A DNA stretch of 55,059 bases from a virus: positions 1-55,059 of IMG/VR virus record IMGVR_UViG_3300032322_000635; one strand, given 5' to 3'. Within the stretch, counting starts at the first letter, position 1. Each line of letters begins with the position of its first letter. The notes below the pieces were generated by a model. That model was not told the DNA's origin and made no database searches. It was given only the letters and a program-made list of their open reading frames with translations. Shown in pieces: positions 9,109 through 17,087 of the stretch. A program made the translations under genes and the position numbers.

Positions 9109-10082
9109 GTATTGATGACAAAGATGTAAAAGATACAGAAGTTATTGAAGTAGAAGAGGCTGGAGATGGTTCTGCTATTGCAGAATTACCTGAAAGCATC
9201 CCTTCACCACAAGGAGATGGAAGCGATGAAGCAGACGAACGTGCTGCCAAAGCTGAAATCATGGCTACAGGCTCTGTTGATCCTGATGCTGAAGCCCTTC
9301 GTGAAGCAAAGCGCGAAAAGAGACGCATGCGCAAAGAGTATCATAAGAAGGTTTCGGTTGAAAAAGACCATAAACTCTCTTATTTAGAGCGTCAAAACCA
9401 AGAATTGCTAGAAAGATTAGCGGTTGTTGAGAGAAAAACCCACGGATCAGAGATTGCCCGCTTAAATAAGGCAATTGAAGACCAAGAAACAAAGATTTTG
9501 TATGCTAAACAGCGTATTAAGGAAGCTACAGAGACTGGCAACGGTGATTTACTCACTTCTGCACAGGAAATGTGGTTTGAGGCACGTAGAGACTTTGAAG
9601 CTTTAGATAATTTGAAGCGTCAATCAGTCAATATACAGCCTAGACAGACAATTCAAGCGCCAGATCCAATGGTTCAGCGTTATGCAACGGATTGGATGTC
9701 AGAAAATCCTTGGTACGACCCTAATGGCCGTGATCCTGACTCAAAAGTAGCTCTTACTATTGACCAGGCAATGGCTGACGAGGGTTGGAGCCCACAAACT
9801 CAAGATTACTGGGAAGAACTCGATAATCGCTTGCAAAAGTATTTACCTCATCGTTATAATGGGGTGGTAGAAAGCGTAAGTCCATCTACAAGAAGACCTA
9901 GAAATGTTATTACAAGTTCTGGTCGGGAAAGCATGGCATCGAGTGGAGGTGGTAAAAACACATTCACATTAAGCCCAGACCAAGTCAGGGCAATGAAAGA
10001 TGCAGGCATGTGGGATGATCCCGATAAACGAGCAAAGATGATTAAACGCTATGCTCAAGACCAACGTAACAACAAACTATAG
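9105..10082 (+). CDS. probable capsid scaffolding protein
   Basis: 325 aa. The N-terminus (1-60) is strongly acidic, followed by a charged Arg/Lys/Glu-rich coiled coil (about 65-175, including REAKREKRRMRKEYHKK and LERQNQELLERLAVVERK) and a C-terminal region with a conserved-looking NPWYDPNGRDPDSKVALTID stretch near 203-222. It lies between portal and major capsid genes, where podoviruses encode the scaffold that guides prohead assembly and then leaves. Composition and position carry the call; no sequence signature is definitive. Confidence 0.7.
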   Translation: MSIDDKDVKDTEVIEVEEAGDGSAIAELPESIPSPQGDGSDEADERAAKAEIMATGSVDPDAEALREAKREKRRMRKEYHKKVSVEKDHKLSYLERQNQELLERLAVVERKTHGSEIARLNKAIEDQETKILYAKQRIKEATETGNGDLLTSAQEMWFEARRDFEALDNLKRQSVNIQPRQTIQAPDPMVQRYATDWMSENPWYDPNGRDPDSKVALTIDQAMADEGWSPQTQDYWEELDNRLQKYLPHRYNGVVESVSPSTRRPRNVITSSGRESMASSGGGKNTFTLSPDQVRAMKDAGMWDDPDKRAKMIKRYAQDQRNNKL

Positions 10083-10092
10083 GAGAATTAAA

Positions 10093-10632
10093 ATGGATTC
10101 ACGTTTAAAAAAATCATTATCTGCTGGTGGACGCGAAAATCGCGCGAGTCTTGATTCGGTTCGAGAGGCACCTGAGGATACGTTCGTATCGGCTGAAGAG
10201 CGTCGCAAGATGTGGAAAGACGAATGGACACAAAGCGCACTGCCAAACGTCCCTGAAATGAAGGGTTGGCACTTATGCTGGTTGTCATCAAACAATAGTT
10301 ATGACAGCATCGATAAACGTATCAGATTAGGATATACGCCTGTAAAGGTTGAAGAGATTCCAGGATTTGAAAATTATCGAGTCAAAGCAGGTCAATATGA
10401 TGGTTATATTGCTTGCAATGAAATGCTCTTATTCAAGATACCAGAAGATGTGTATCTCGATATTATGACGCATTTCCACCACGATGCACCGTTTGAAGAA
10501 GCGAATAAAATCAAAATTCAAGCAGAGCAACAACTTGGCGGACGAGACAGCAATGGTAAGTCACTCGGTCAGATAGAAGGCGACGGTATGGACAGTATAG
10601 ACAAACCAAATGTTGCGCCTAACTTTAGTTAG
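10093..10632 (+). CDS. conserved head-region protein
   Basis: 179 aa, starting at ATG 10093, eight bases after AGGAG; a longer frame from 10051 overlaps the scaffold gene and lacks a ribosome site. A Ser/Arg-rich N-terminus is followed by MKGWHLCWLSSNNSYDSIDKR (split here at about 55-75), GYTPVKVEEIPGFENY and FKIPEDVYLDIMTHFHHDAP. This pattern recurs in uncharacterised proteins coded between scaffold and capsid genes of aquatic podoviruses. Role probably structural or assembly, not established. Confidence 0.75.
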   Translation: MDSRLKKSLSAGGRENRASLDSVREAPEDTFVSAEERRKMWKDEWTQSALPNVPEMKGWHLCWLSSNNSYDSIDKRIRLGYTPVKVEEIPGFENYRVKAGQYDGYIACNEMLLFKIPEDVYLDIMTHFHHDAPFEEANKIKIQAEQQLGGRDSNGKSLGQIEGDGMDSIDKPNVAPNFS

Positions 10633-10666
10633 AGCAGCATATTAAAATTAATATTTAGGAGACTAT

Positions 10667-11266
10667 ATGTCAGCAACTTTAGCTCCGTTTGGTTTACGTC
10701 CTGCGTTCCATCCTTCTGGTTTGGACCGCGCACAGGCGTTAGCCAACGGTATCCCAAGTACATATGCTTCAGACATTCTTAAAGGCCAAGCCGTTAAGTA
10801 TGTAGCTGGTGCAGGTGTAATTGAGCCTGTTGATGCAGCTGGTGACGCTCTTTCTGGCGCTTTCGCTGGAGTAGAGTGGACAGACACAACAGGTAGACGC
10901 CGCGTATCAAACTATTGGCCTGCTAACACAGCATACCAAACAGGTTCATGCGTAGCTTATTTTTATAACGACCCAAGCATTGTTTACGAGATTCAAGCAG
11001 ACGGCGCTGTAGAGCAAACAGCTCTTGGCCACGATGCTAATCTTAACAACTTTGCAGCTGGTTCTAACGTAACAGGTTTATCACAAGCAACATTAAACAA
11101 CGTTACATTAGCAACAGGCGTACAAGGTCAAGTACAGATTCTTGATATTGCTCCATACCCAGGCAACAACTGGTCAAATGGTGGATCTCCAGAAGCTGAT
11201 CCGTATCCAATTCTCCGAGTACAAATTGCACGACGTCAAATCGCTGCTGTTGTACCTGGCATTTAA
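10667..11266 (+). CDS. putative capsid decoration or head structural protein
   Basis: 199 aa, beginning TLAPFGLRPAFHPSG and rich in small residues, Asn and aromatic strands (GRRRVSNYWPANTAYQTGSC, VAYFYNDPSIVYEIQADGAV). The 'APFGLRP' start followed by a beta-rich body is common in phage structural proteins coded next to the capsid gene and often treated as decoration or head proteins. A strong AGGAG lies just upstream and the capsid gene follows after 19 bases. Function is inferred from position and composition. Confidence 0.65.
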   Translation: MSATLAPFGLRPAFHPSGLDRAQALANGIPSTYASDILKGQAVKYVAGAGVIEPVDAAGDALSGAFAGVEWTDTTGRRRVSNYWPANTAYQTGSCVAYFYNDPSIVYEIQADGAVEQTALGHDANLNNFAAGSNVTGLSQATLNNVTLATGVQGQVQILDIAPYPGNNWSNGGSPEADPYPILRVQIARRQIAAVVPGI

Positions 11267-11285
11267 TTAAAGGAAGGAATAAACC

Positions 11286-12200
11286 ATGGCAGCTCCAATG
11301 CGTAGTACGGACTTCCGAAGTATCGTTGAACCTATCCTTAACGAATGCTTCGACGGAGTCTATGATCAACGTACCGACGAATGGTCACGTGTTTTCCGTG
11401 AACAAGAAGGTATACCAAGAAATTACCACGAAGAACCAGTTCTTTATGGTTTCGGTGCAGCACCACAACTACCTGACGGTACACCAGTAACGTACCAACA
11501 AGGTGGCGTGCTCTTCTTAAAACGCTATGTATACAAAGTATACGGTTTAGCGTTTGCTTTAACGAAAGTTTTAGTTGAAGACGGTGACCACATCAGAATC
11601 GGTCAAGTTTATGCTAGACATTTAGCACAATCATTGATTGAAACAAAAGAAACATTATCTGCAAACGTTCTTAACGTTGCATTCAATAACGCTTACCCAG
11701 GTGGTGACGGTGTTGCTTTAAACAGCGCATCACACCCAATCGTAAACGGTACTGCAAGCAACTTATTAGCAACTGCAGCTAACTTATCACAAACATCACT
11801 TGAACAAATGTTAATTCAAATCAGACAAGCTGTTGACAACAACGGCAAGAAGATTCGTTTAGTTCCAAGACAACTCGTAGTTGCTCCTGGTAACATTTTC
11901 CAAGCTGAAGTATTGCTTAAATCTGTTTTAAGATCAGGCACTGCTGACAACGATGTCAACCCAATTAAATCAATTGGCTTGCTCGATGAAGGTGCTGCAG
12001 TTCTTTCACGTTTAACATCTGCTACAGCATGGTGGGTTCAAACTGATGCTCCTGAAGGCATGAAGCTTCTCATGAGACGTAAGTTAGAAAAAACTATGGA
12101 AGGCGACTTCGAAACAGACTCAATGCGTTACAAAGCAACAGAGCGTTACGATGTGGGCTTCACCGACTGGCGTGCAATGTACGGCACACCTGGCGTGTAA
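11286..12200 (+). CDS. major capsid protein
   Basis: 304 aa. It has an N-terminal TDFRSIVEPILNECFDGVYD, a beta-rich middle, and RLVPRQLVVAPGNIFQAEVL and YKATERYDVGFTDWRAMYG near the end, the pattern of HK97-fold capsid proteins of the Mu gpT-like kind. It lies directly after scaffold and decoration genes, has a strong AAGGAAGG ribosome site, and is followed by a GC-rich hairpin that would stabilise or end its message, all typical of the most abundant virion protein. No obvious cleavable delta domain, consistent with the separate scaffold gene. Confidence 0.88.
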   Translation: MAAPMRSTDFRSIVEPILNECFDGVYDQRTDEWSRVFREQEGIPRNYHEEPVLYGFGAAPQLPDGTPVTYQQGGVLFLKRYVYKVYGLAFALTKVLVEDGDHIRIGQVYARHLAQSLIETKETLSANVLNVAFNNAYPGGDGVALNSASHPIVNGTASNLLATAANLSQTSLEQMLIQIRQAVDNNGKKIRLVPRQLVVAPGNIFQAEVLLKSVLRSGTADNDVNPIKSIGLLDEGAAVLSRLTSATAWWVQTDAPEGMKLLMRRKLEKTMEGDFETDSMRYKATERYDVGFTDWRAMYGTPGV

Positions 12201-12213
12201 TAAAACTTGGTGC

Positions 12214-12233
12214 GGGGGAGAGCAATCTCCCTC
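12214..12233 (+). terminator. hairpin after the capsid gene (partial terminator or mRNA stabiliser)
   Basis: A 7-bp stem (12214-12220 with 12227-12233, one G-U pair) closes a 6-base loop, 14 bases after the capsid stop. No strong T run follows, so it is more likely an attenuator or RNA-protecting hairpin than a full stop. Downstream late genes still need transcription and no clear new promoter was seen. Confidence 0.45.
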
Positions 12234-12246
12234 CATCATTTAGGTT

Positions 12247-12279
12247 CTAGGGAAATACTGCTTATCTCGACTGCCCTAG
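12247..12279. repeat. 6-bp inverted repeat
   Basis: CTAGGG at 12247-12252 and CCCTAG at 12274-12279, separated by 21 bases. Either a protein-binding site or a second weak hairpin in the capsid-to-next-gene spacer. Confidence 0.35.
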
Positions 12280-12284
12280 CAGAC

Positions 12285-12317
12285 GTTATAGAGACGATAT
12301 AAGCTATATGCTATAAC
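12285..12317. promoter_or_regulatory. nested inverted repeat before the 12335 gene
   Basis: GTTATAG (12285-12291) pairs with CTATAAC (12311-12317); inside, ATATA (12297-12301) pairs with TATAT (12305-12309) around AGC. Together they can form one imperfect stem-loop directly upstream of the ribosome site at 12322-12327. Could be an operator, an RNA processing site or a translation control element; none is proven. Confidence 0.4.
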
Positions 12318-12334
12318 ATGAAAAGGAATTAATA

Positions 12335-12919
12335 ATGGCACAAACAACCTTTAGCGGCCCAGTCAAATCTTTAAATGGATTTATTGGTGGCACAGCAACA
12401 AGTCCAATTGCAGTAACAACTGCACAAAACATTAACTCATCATACGGTACAACATCTGCAACAACAGGTGATACACGTTTGGTGTATGACAGATTAACAT
12501 TCACAAGCACAGGTTCAGGCGAAACATACAGAGCTTTCTCTGTAGTAACAGGCGCAGGCGGTGCTACAGGCGGTACAATTAACGGCGCTCACATCTCAAT
12601 GTCGGTGACAGGTAGTGGTACTATTTCAGGTGCAGGTAACGCATTACGCGCTACTTTAGGTTTAGGTGCATCAACAAACGCAGGCGGTACATTATCAGCA
12701 TTACAAGTTGATTCTGATATTTCAAGTACAGCAACTGTTCCTGCTACAGCTTCATTCATTCGCATCACTAACAGCAACACAGGTACAATTTCTAATTTAT
12801 TTAATTTACCTGATGCAATGGTTCAAGCTATTGGTGGTACAAGCACAACACCTACACAAAAAATCAGATTTGTAGATTCAGCAGGTACAGCTTATTTCTT
12901 ATACGCTGTTGAGGCTTAA
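12335..12919 (+). CDS. beta-rich virion protein, possibly head fibre or decoration
   Basis: 194 aa made almost wholly of Gly, Ser, Thr and Ala with alternating hydrophobics (GGTINGAHISMSVTGSGTIS, ATASFIRITNSNTGTISNLF), which predicts a stacked beta structure or trimeric fibre. It lacks Cys. AAAAGGAA lies seven bases before the ATG. Position right after the capsid gene suggests an exposed head protein, but it could equally be a small tail or fibre component. The stop overlaps the next start (TAATG). Confidence 0.65.
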   Translation: MAQTTFSGPVKSLNGFIGGTATSPIAVTTAQNINSSYGTTSATTGDTRLVYDRLTFTSTGSGETYRAFSVVTGAGGATGGTINGAHISMSVTGSGTISGAGNALRATLGLGASTNAGGTLSALQVDSDISSTATVPATASFIRITNSNTGTISNLFNLPDAMVQAIGGTSTTPTQKIRFVDSAGTAYFLYAVEA

Positions 12920-13092
12920 TGGAAATTACGAAAGAATTTCTACTTTCTGAAATTAAACGCCTTGAAGGCGAACGTAACCAAGCGTCAAGTTTTGTTACAG
13001 CGGCTCAAGGAGCAATTGATGCTTACACAGCATTAGTTGAGAGAATAGACACACAAACCGACCAACAAGGAGAAAATAATGGGTCAATTTAA
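12919..13092 (+). CDS. small helical protein of unknown function
   Basis: 57 aa, starting at the overlapping TAATG. The sequence MEITKEFLLSEIKRLEGERN followed by QASSFVTAAQGAIDAYTALV is a clear two-helix pattern; this kind of short 'KxFLxxEIxxLExERNQA' protein recurs in phage structural operons. Its last 14 bases overlap the next gene in another frame. Function unknown. Confidence 0.72.
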   Translation: MEITKEFLLSEIKRLEGERNQASSFVTAAQGAIDAYTALVERIDTQTDQQGENNGSI

Positions 13093-14239
13093 ACCGATGG
13101 TAAAAATGGAGACTACAGAACCTTCAGTAATTTTAAAACTGAAAAAAGGCGGTTCAGTAGCTCACAAGAAAATGAAAGATGGTGGTGGTTGTTCTGACCA
13201 TAAACCAATGAAAAAAATGATGGATGGTGGCGTTATGGAAGCTTTAGCAGCTCAACCAGCTTTAGTTGGCAAACCTGCTGGCCCAGTTGGCGCTGTATCA
13301 AGACCAAAAAAACCATCAATGGCAGCACGTCGTATGGCCATGATGAGAAAAGGTAAGCGCCCATTTAAAGAAGGTGGCGAGTCAAAAGCTGTACACACAG
13401 CTGAGATGAAGAAGATTAATAAAGTCGAAGGTGAATTAAAATCTCACGAAGGCAAACCAGCTTCTAAAGCTCATAAAGGTTATGCTAACGGCGGCATTAT
13501 TAAATCTACATCAGGCAAATCAACAATCAACACAGCAGAACACACTACTAAGACTAGTGGCAAAACTGGTGACGTTAAGTATGGCAATGGTGGCGGTTAT
13601 AAAACTGGCGGCGTTGTTTTAGGTAACGGCGGTGGTTACAAAACTGGTGGTGTTGCTCTTGGTAATGCAGGTGGTTACAAAAAAGGCGGCAGCTCAAAAA
13701 AAGCGTATGCTAACGGTGGTTCAGTGCAAAATGAAGGCAAAGCCGTTAGTATGCCACAAGGAAATAAAAAGCCTTCAAGCCCTGTAAGTATCAGTAAACT
13801 TTCAGGCACTTTTAAAAATGGTGGCAACGTATCGTCTAAAGCGTTACAAGCTATGTTTAAAAAGGAAAATGCTCCAGCTTTAAAATCTGCCAAAAAAGAC
13901 TCTAATGAAGTTTATAGCGTCTATGCTGGCAAAAAAAAAGATAAGCATTTTGTAGGTGGTGGTCATGCTGAAGGTGATGCTTCAGATAATGTAAGTGACT
14001 TAGCTTATGAAGCTGTTATGAAAGCCGAGAAATCTGGTAAAAAAACCATGATTGATCCTAAAAAAGGCTCAGTAACAGAATCAGAAAGAGAAGTTGTTCG
14101 CAAAACTACGCCAGCTGATAAAGAATATCCGTCAGGAATGACTGATAAACAGATAGATGACTTTTTAAGGCAAGATCTAATGAGAAGGCTTTATGAGCGT
14201 CATATCGATAAAAAAAATGGCGGTAAAGTAGGCAAGTAA
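13079..14239 (+). CDS. Gly/Lys-rich repeat protein with KKGG-type motifs
   Basis: 386 aa. The N-terminal two thirds is low-complexity and basic, with repeated short motifs: LKKGGSVAHKK near 21, MKDGGG, KPFKEGGESK near 99, YANGGII near 134, three copies of GGYKTGG or GGYKKGG near 171-203, YANGGSV near 211, and FKNGGNV near 246. It ends with NGGKVGK. The last third (about 255-380) is more ordinary and helical, with FVGGGHAEGDASDNVSDLAY and ESEREVVRKTTPADKEYPSG. The same KKGG/YADGG motifs recur in the polyvalent and ejection proteins of this genome. I do not recognise a function; a virion protein that binds DNA or membrane is a guess. AAGGAG precedes the start. Confidence 0.7.
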   Translation: MGQFKPMVKMETTEPSVILKLKKGGSVAHKKMKDGGGCSDHKPMKKMMDGGVMEALAAQPALVGKPAGPVGAVSRPKKPSMAARRMAMMRKGKRPFKEGGESKAVHTAEMKKINKVEGELKSHEGKPASKAHKGYANGGIIKSTSGKSTINTAEHTTKTSGKTGDVKYGNGGGYKTGGVVLGNGGGYKTGGVALGNAGGYKKGGSSKKAYANGGSVQNEGKAVSMPQGNKKPSSPVSISKLSGTFKNGGNVSSKALQAMFKKENAPALKSAKKDSNEVYSVYAGKKKDKHFVGGGHAEGDASDNVSDLAYEAVMKAEKSGKKTMIDPKKGSVTESEREVVRKTTPADKEYPSGMTDKQIDDFLRQDLMRRLYERHIDKKNGGKVGK

Positions 14240-14246
14240 CTAGGAT

Positions 14247-14275
14247 GGGGAGGTAACTCCCCTCCACTAATTTTT
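14247..14275 (+). terminator. probable intrinsic terminator or attenuator
   Basis: Perfect 6-bp GC stem GGGGAG (14247-14252) / CTCCCC (14257-14262) with a GNRA-type GTAA loop, then TTTTT at 14271-14275. The T run starts eight bases after the stem, so termination is probably partial, which suits an operon needing read-through. Confidence 0.5.
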
Positions 14276-14287
14276 AAAGGATTAATT

Positions 14288-15067
14288 ATGGCAACAACAA
14301 TTTCATCTATCACACGCCAAGGCACTTTTGAGCCATTTGGCTTGCAGGTTTCGCGCGGTCAAATTCAAGGTCACAGCACGGTCATCGTGTTTGGCTACAA
14401 CCCAGATGTGGACACATCTGAAGAAACTGTTTGGCCTGATGGCGGCACTATTCCGCATCCAACCGTTGCGTCCGTTCTGAAGATCAGTTCATCTAGTGCC
14501 AACGACACATCTGCTGGAACTGGTGCGCGTACTGTCTACATCGAAGGCGTGGACGGGAACTATGAAGTAGTCAGTGAGACGGTGACATTGAATGGTCAAA
14601 CAGAGGTCAACACTACAAACTCATATTTGTATGTGAACAGCTTCTATGTAGTCACCGCTGGCTCTGGTGGTTCAAACGCAGGCAACATAAATGCTGGCAC
14701 AGGCACAGTGACATCTGGCGTCCCAGCCGTGCTATACGACATTATTGCGGCTGGCTATAACAACCGCACCACAGGTCATTACTGCGTACCCGCAGGCTAC
14801 ACAGGCTATATGACTGAAGGCCTTTTGTCTGCTGGGCAAGCCTCTGGCTCAACTTCTGTTACTGGCTTTCTAAGGCAACATGGACCCGACAATATTTTGC
14901 GTGTTGGCGCAGTTACTACTGTGAACAACAGCTCCGCTGTGTTTATGTTTGAACAACCTTACATAATTCCAGAAAAGAATTGTGTTGGTGCAACTGCAAT
15001 AGGTGCTGCTGCTAATAATGCTGTAAGCTCATTTTTTAATATTATTTTAATTAAAACAGGTCCGTAA
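14288..15067 (+). CDS. beta-rich virion structural protein
   Basis: 259 aa. The pattern (GTGARTVYIEGVDGNYEVVS, ETVTLNGQTEVNTTNSYLYV, NSFYVVTAGSGGSNAGNINA) is typical of a widespread structural protein of marine podo- and myoviruses that lacks an assigned role; it may be a head or tail surface protein. Base composition is odd: sampled pieces at 14341 and 14461 are about 50 percent GC, while the last 60 bases are about 28 percent and the capsid gene about 40 percent. This suggests that most of the gene was swapped in by recombination while the 3' end stayed native. AAAGGA precedes the ATG. Confidence 0.75.
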   Translation: MATTISSITRQGTFEPFGLQVSRGQIQGHSTVIVFGYNPDVDTSEETVWPDGGTIPHPTVASVLKISSSSANDTSAGTGARTVYIEGVDGNYEVVSETVTLNGQTEVNTTNSYLYVNSFYVVTAGSGGSNAGNINAGTGTVTSGVPAVLYDIIAAGYNNRTTGHYCVPAGYTGYMTEGLLSAGQASGSTSVTGFLRQHGPDNILRVGAVTTVNNSSAVFMFEQPYIIPEKNCVGATAIGAAANNAVSSFFNIILIKTGP

Positions 15068-15069
15068 TC

Positions 15070-15222
15070 ATGCCGCTTATTAAAAGCAAATCACCGAAAG
15101 CATTTAAGGCAAATATTAAGGCCGAAATTAAAGCTGGCAAGCCACAAAAGCAAGCCGTAGCTATTGCTTACGCTGTAAAAAGATCTGCTAAAAAATCTAA
15201 TGGCGGATCATGCAAATGGTAA
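15070..15222 (+). CDS. small lysine-rich phage protein
   Basis: 50 aa, of which about a quarter is Lys. It contains KSKSPKAFKANIKAEIKAGK near 5-24 and KPQKQAVAIAYAVKRSAKK near 24-42. The 'AGKPxKQAxAIA' motif recurs in short basic proteins of many phages, usually coded among structural genes; function unknown. It starts two bases after the previous stop and its end overlaps the next start. Confidence 0.75.
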   Translation: MPLIKSKSPKAFKANIKAEIKAGKPQKQAVAIAYAVKRSAKKSNGGSCKW

Positions 15223-15614
15223 AGAGAGGATTATATGAAAATATTCATAGAAAACGTCAAAGAATTGCTGAAGGCAGCGGTGAAAAAATGCGCAAAGTTG
15301 GATCAGCAGGAGCTCCAACCGCAGCAGACTTTAGACAATCAGCAAAAACCGCAAGAAGAGCAGATGGCGGAGGAGTCAGCCTCTCCGTTGGAAGAGGAGA
15401 AAAACTCCCAACCGATAGAGGAGCAGGGCTCACCAATAAAGGAAGACTAAAATATAACAGAGAAACAGGAAGTAATTTAAAAGCACCACAACCTCAGGGA
15501 GGTTCACGTAAGAATAGTTTTTGTGCACGCATGTCAGGTGTTGTAGAACACGCTAAAGGCGATGCACCAAGAGCTAAAGCTTCTTTAAGACGTTGGAAAT
15601 GCTCAGGCTGGTAA
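15216..15614 (+). CDS. basic phage protein joining two small conserved families
   Basis: 132 aa from ATG 15216 (an ATG at 15210 would add two residues). The N-terminal part (RGLYENIHRKRQRIAEGSGE, then MRKVGSAGAPTAADFRQSAK) and the C-terminal part (LPTDRGAGLTNKGRLKYNRE, TGSNLKAPQPQGGSRKNSFC, ARMSG...RRWKCSGW) each look like a separate, widespread family of short phage proteins. Here they are one chain, joined by a Gly-rich linker near 50-60. Two Cys near the end could bind metal. Translation is probably coupled to the preceding gene, with which it overlaps. A 71-aa frame inside (15235-15450) has a better ribosome site but an uninformative, Gln/Glu-rich product and was rejected. Confidence 0.78.
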   Translation: MVKRGLYENIHRKRQRIAEGSGEKMRKVGSAGAPTAADFRQSAKTARRADGGGVSLSVGRGEKLPTDRGAGLTNKGRLKYNRETGSNLKAPQPQGGSRKNSFCARMSGVVEHAKGDAPRAKASLRRWKCSGW

Positions 15615-15623
15615 AGGGAAAAT

Positions 15624-16718
15624 ATGGCTTACTCAGGCACAATTGGTACAACCGTAATCAAGGTACAGGACTTTATTGATGAAGGCGCAAGACGTTGTGG
15701 TAAATTAGCTGAAGAATTAACTTCAGAACAACAAATCTCCGCAAGAAGATCATTAAACTTCTTACTTTCGCATTTAATTAATATTGGTATTCAATATTGG
15801 GCTATTGACAAGAAGGTTTTTGGCCTCAATGCCAATCAATATATCTATGAGCTACCTCTAGGTTCTAATGACGTTTTAAATGCGTTATATCGTACCATAA
15901 CACGCCCTACACCTAACGCTGATGGCGCTTACATTACATCAGTAGCTTTATCTACGGGAAACTTAGCAAATGTTTTTGACAGTGACATTGATACTTATGC
16001 CATACAAAGTGCAGCTAATGGATATTTTGCCCTCAATTATGGCCTTAATAATTATGTATATGCTGGATCAATAGGATTCATGCCATACATAGCGAATCAA
16101 GGCACTGCAACTTGGTCGTTTACATATGAATACTCTACTGACGGTACAACATGGCTAACTTTAAAAGATATGCCAGATACAGTTGTGACTGATAAACAAT
16201 GGATATGGACAGACATTGACCCTGGCCAAACAGTGCAATACTACCGCGTTAGAGGCTACAACGGCACTACTTTAGCGTTACGTGAGTGGTATGTAGGTGA
16301 CAATACAACTGAAGTCATGATGTCTCGTTTAAATCGTGATGACTACACTAACTTACCAAATAAAAACTTTACTGCTAATCAGCCGTTTCAATTTTGGTTT
16401 GATCGCACAATTCCTAAACCATCTATCTATTTATGGCCAACTCCAAGTGATCCGTTTGTTCAAATGACTGTATGGTACTCACGTCAAATCATGGATGTAG
16501 GTGCTTTAACTGATGAATTAGAAGTGCCACAACGTTGGTATGAAGCTGTCGTTATGATGTTAGCTCATAGAATGGCATTGTCATTACCACAAATTCCTAT
16601 GGATCGCATCATGTATTTAGAGAAAATGGCTGCACAATATCTCAATGACGCAGAACAAGAAGAAAGAGATAGATCGCCAGTTTATTTTGCGCCTAACATA
16701 AGTGTATATACTAGATAA
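15624..16718 (+). CDS. P22 gp4-like head-to-tail adaptor with an inserted discoidin-like domain
   Basis: 364 aa. The flanks match the gp4 tail-accessory family that binds under the portal: ISARRSLNFLLSHLINIGIQ at 38-57 and then, after a gap, TEVMMSRLNRDDYTNLPNKN at 229-248 and KPSIYLWPTPSD near 265-276, with a C-terminal YEAVVMMLAHRMALSLPQIP helix. Between residues about 95 and 222 is an extra beta domain (NVFDSDIDTYAIQSA, then TWSFTYEYSTDGTTWLTL, YYRVRGYNGTTLALREW) that resembles F5/8 type C (discoidin/galactose-binding) domains. Such a domain on the neck could bind surface sugar; that is inference. AAAGGGA precedes the start. Confidence 0.8.
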   Translation: MAYSGTIGTTVIKVQDFIDEGARRCGKLAEELTSEQQISARRSLNFLLSHLINIGIQYWAIDKKVFGLNANQYIYELPLGSNDVLNALYRTITRPTPNADGAYITSVALSTGNLANVFDSDIDTYAIQSAANGYFALNYGLNNYVYAGSIGFMPYIANQGTATWSFTYEYSTDGTTWLTLKDMPDTVVTDKQWIWTDIDPGQTVQYYRVRGYNGTTLALREWYVGDNTTEVMMSRLNRDDYTNLPNKNFTANQPFQFWFDRTIPKPSIYLWPTPSDPFVQMTVWYSRQIMDVGALTDELEVPQRWYEAVVMMLAHRMALSLPQIPMDRIMYLEKMAAQYLNDAEQEERDRSPVYFAPNISVYTR

Positions 16719-17080
16719 TGCCAAAATGGTTAGATACAACAGGCATGGCATCACTTGCGATTGCCGTATGCGACCGATGCAAAATGAAAAGGCCTTTCTC
16801 GGACCTTCAATCTGATTTTAATTTCCCTGGCCTACGAGTATGTAGCTATGGCTGTAAAGATCAGATGGACCCATATCGTCTTGCTGCCAGAAAAACAGAG
16901 CGTATTAATTTAAGATTTCCACGCCCAGATGTAAGTGTAGCAACTAACCCTAATGAGCTTATTACAGGCGAATACGGAGGTTACGTTATATCTACCGAAG
17001 GCAACAACAATGTTATTCAAAACGATGGAAACAATGATGGTTTAGTAGTAACTCCTCCATTATTACCAGAACAAGACTAG
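16718..17080 (+). CDS. small zinc-ribbon-like virion protein
   Basis: 120 aa. CDRCKMKRPFSDLQ at 18-31 and LRVCSYGCKDQMDP at 39-52 supply four Cys spaced as a zinc knuckle (C-x2-C ... C-x3-C), followed by a Asn-rich tail. This family is frequent right after the gp4-like adaptor in podoviruses and is thought to be structural, without a defined role. Start overlaps the previous stop by one base (TAATG). Confidence 0.8.
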   Translation: MPKWLDTTGMASLAIAVCDRCKMKRPFSDLQSDFNFPGLRVCSYGCKDQMDPYRLAARKTERINLRFPRPDVSVATNPNELITGEYGGYVISTEGNNNVIQNDGNNDGLVVTPPLLPEQD

Positions 17081-17087
17081 GACTAAA

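Noticed and set aside
15235-15450. 71-aa frame with a good ribosome site inside the 15216 gene
   Set aside because: The product is Gln/Glu-rich with no family pattern, while the overlapping 132-aa frame carries two clear conserved blocks.
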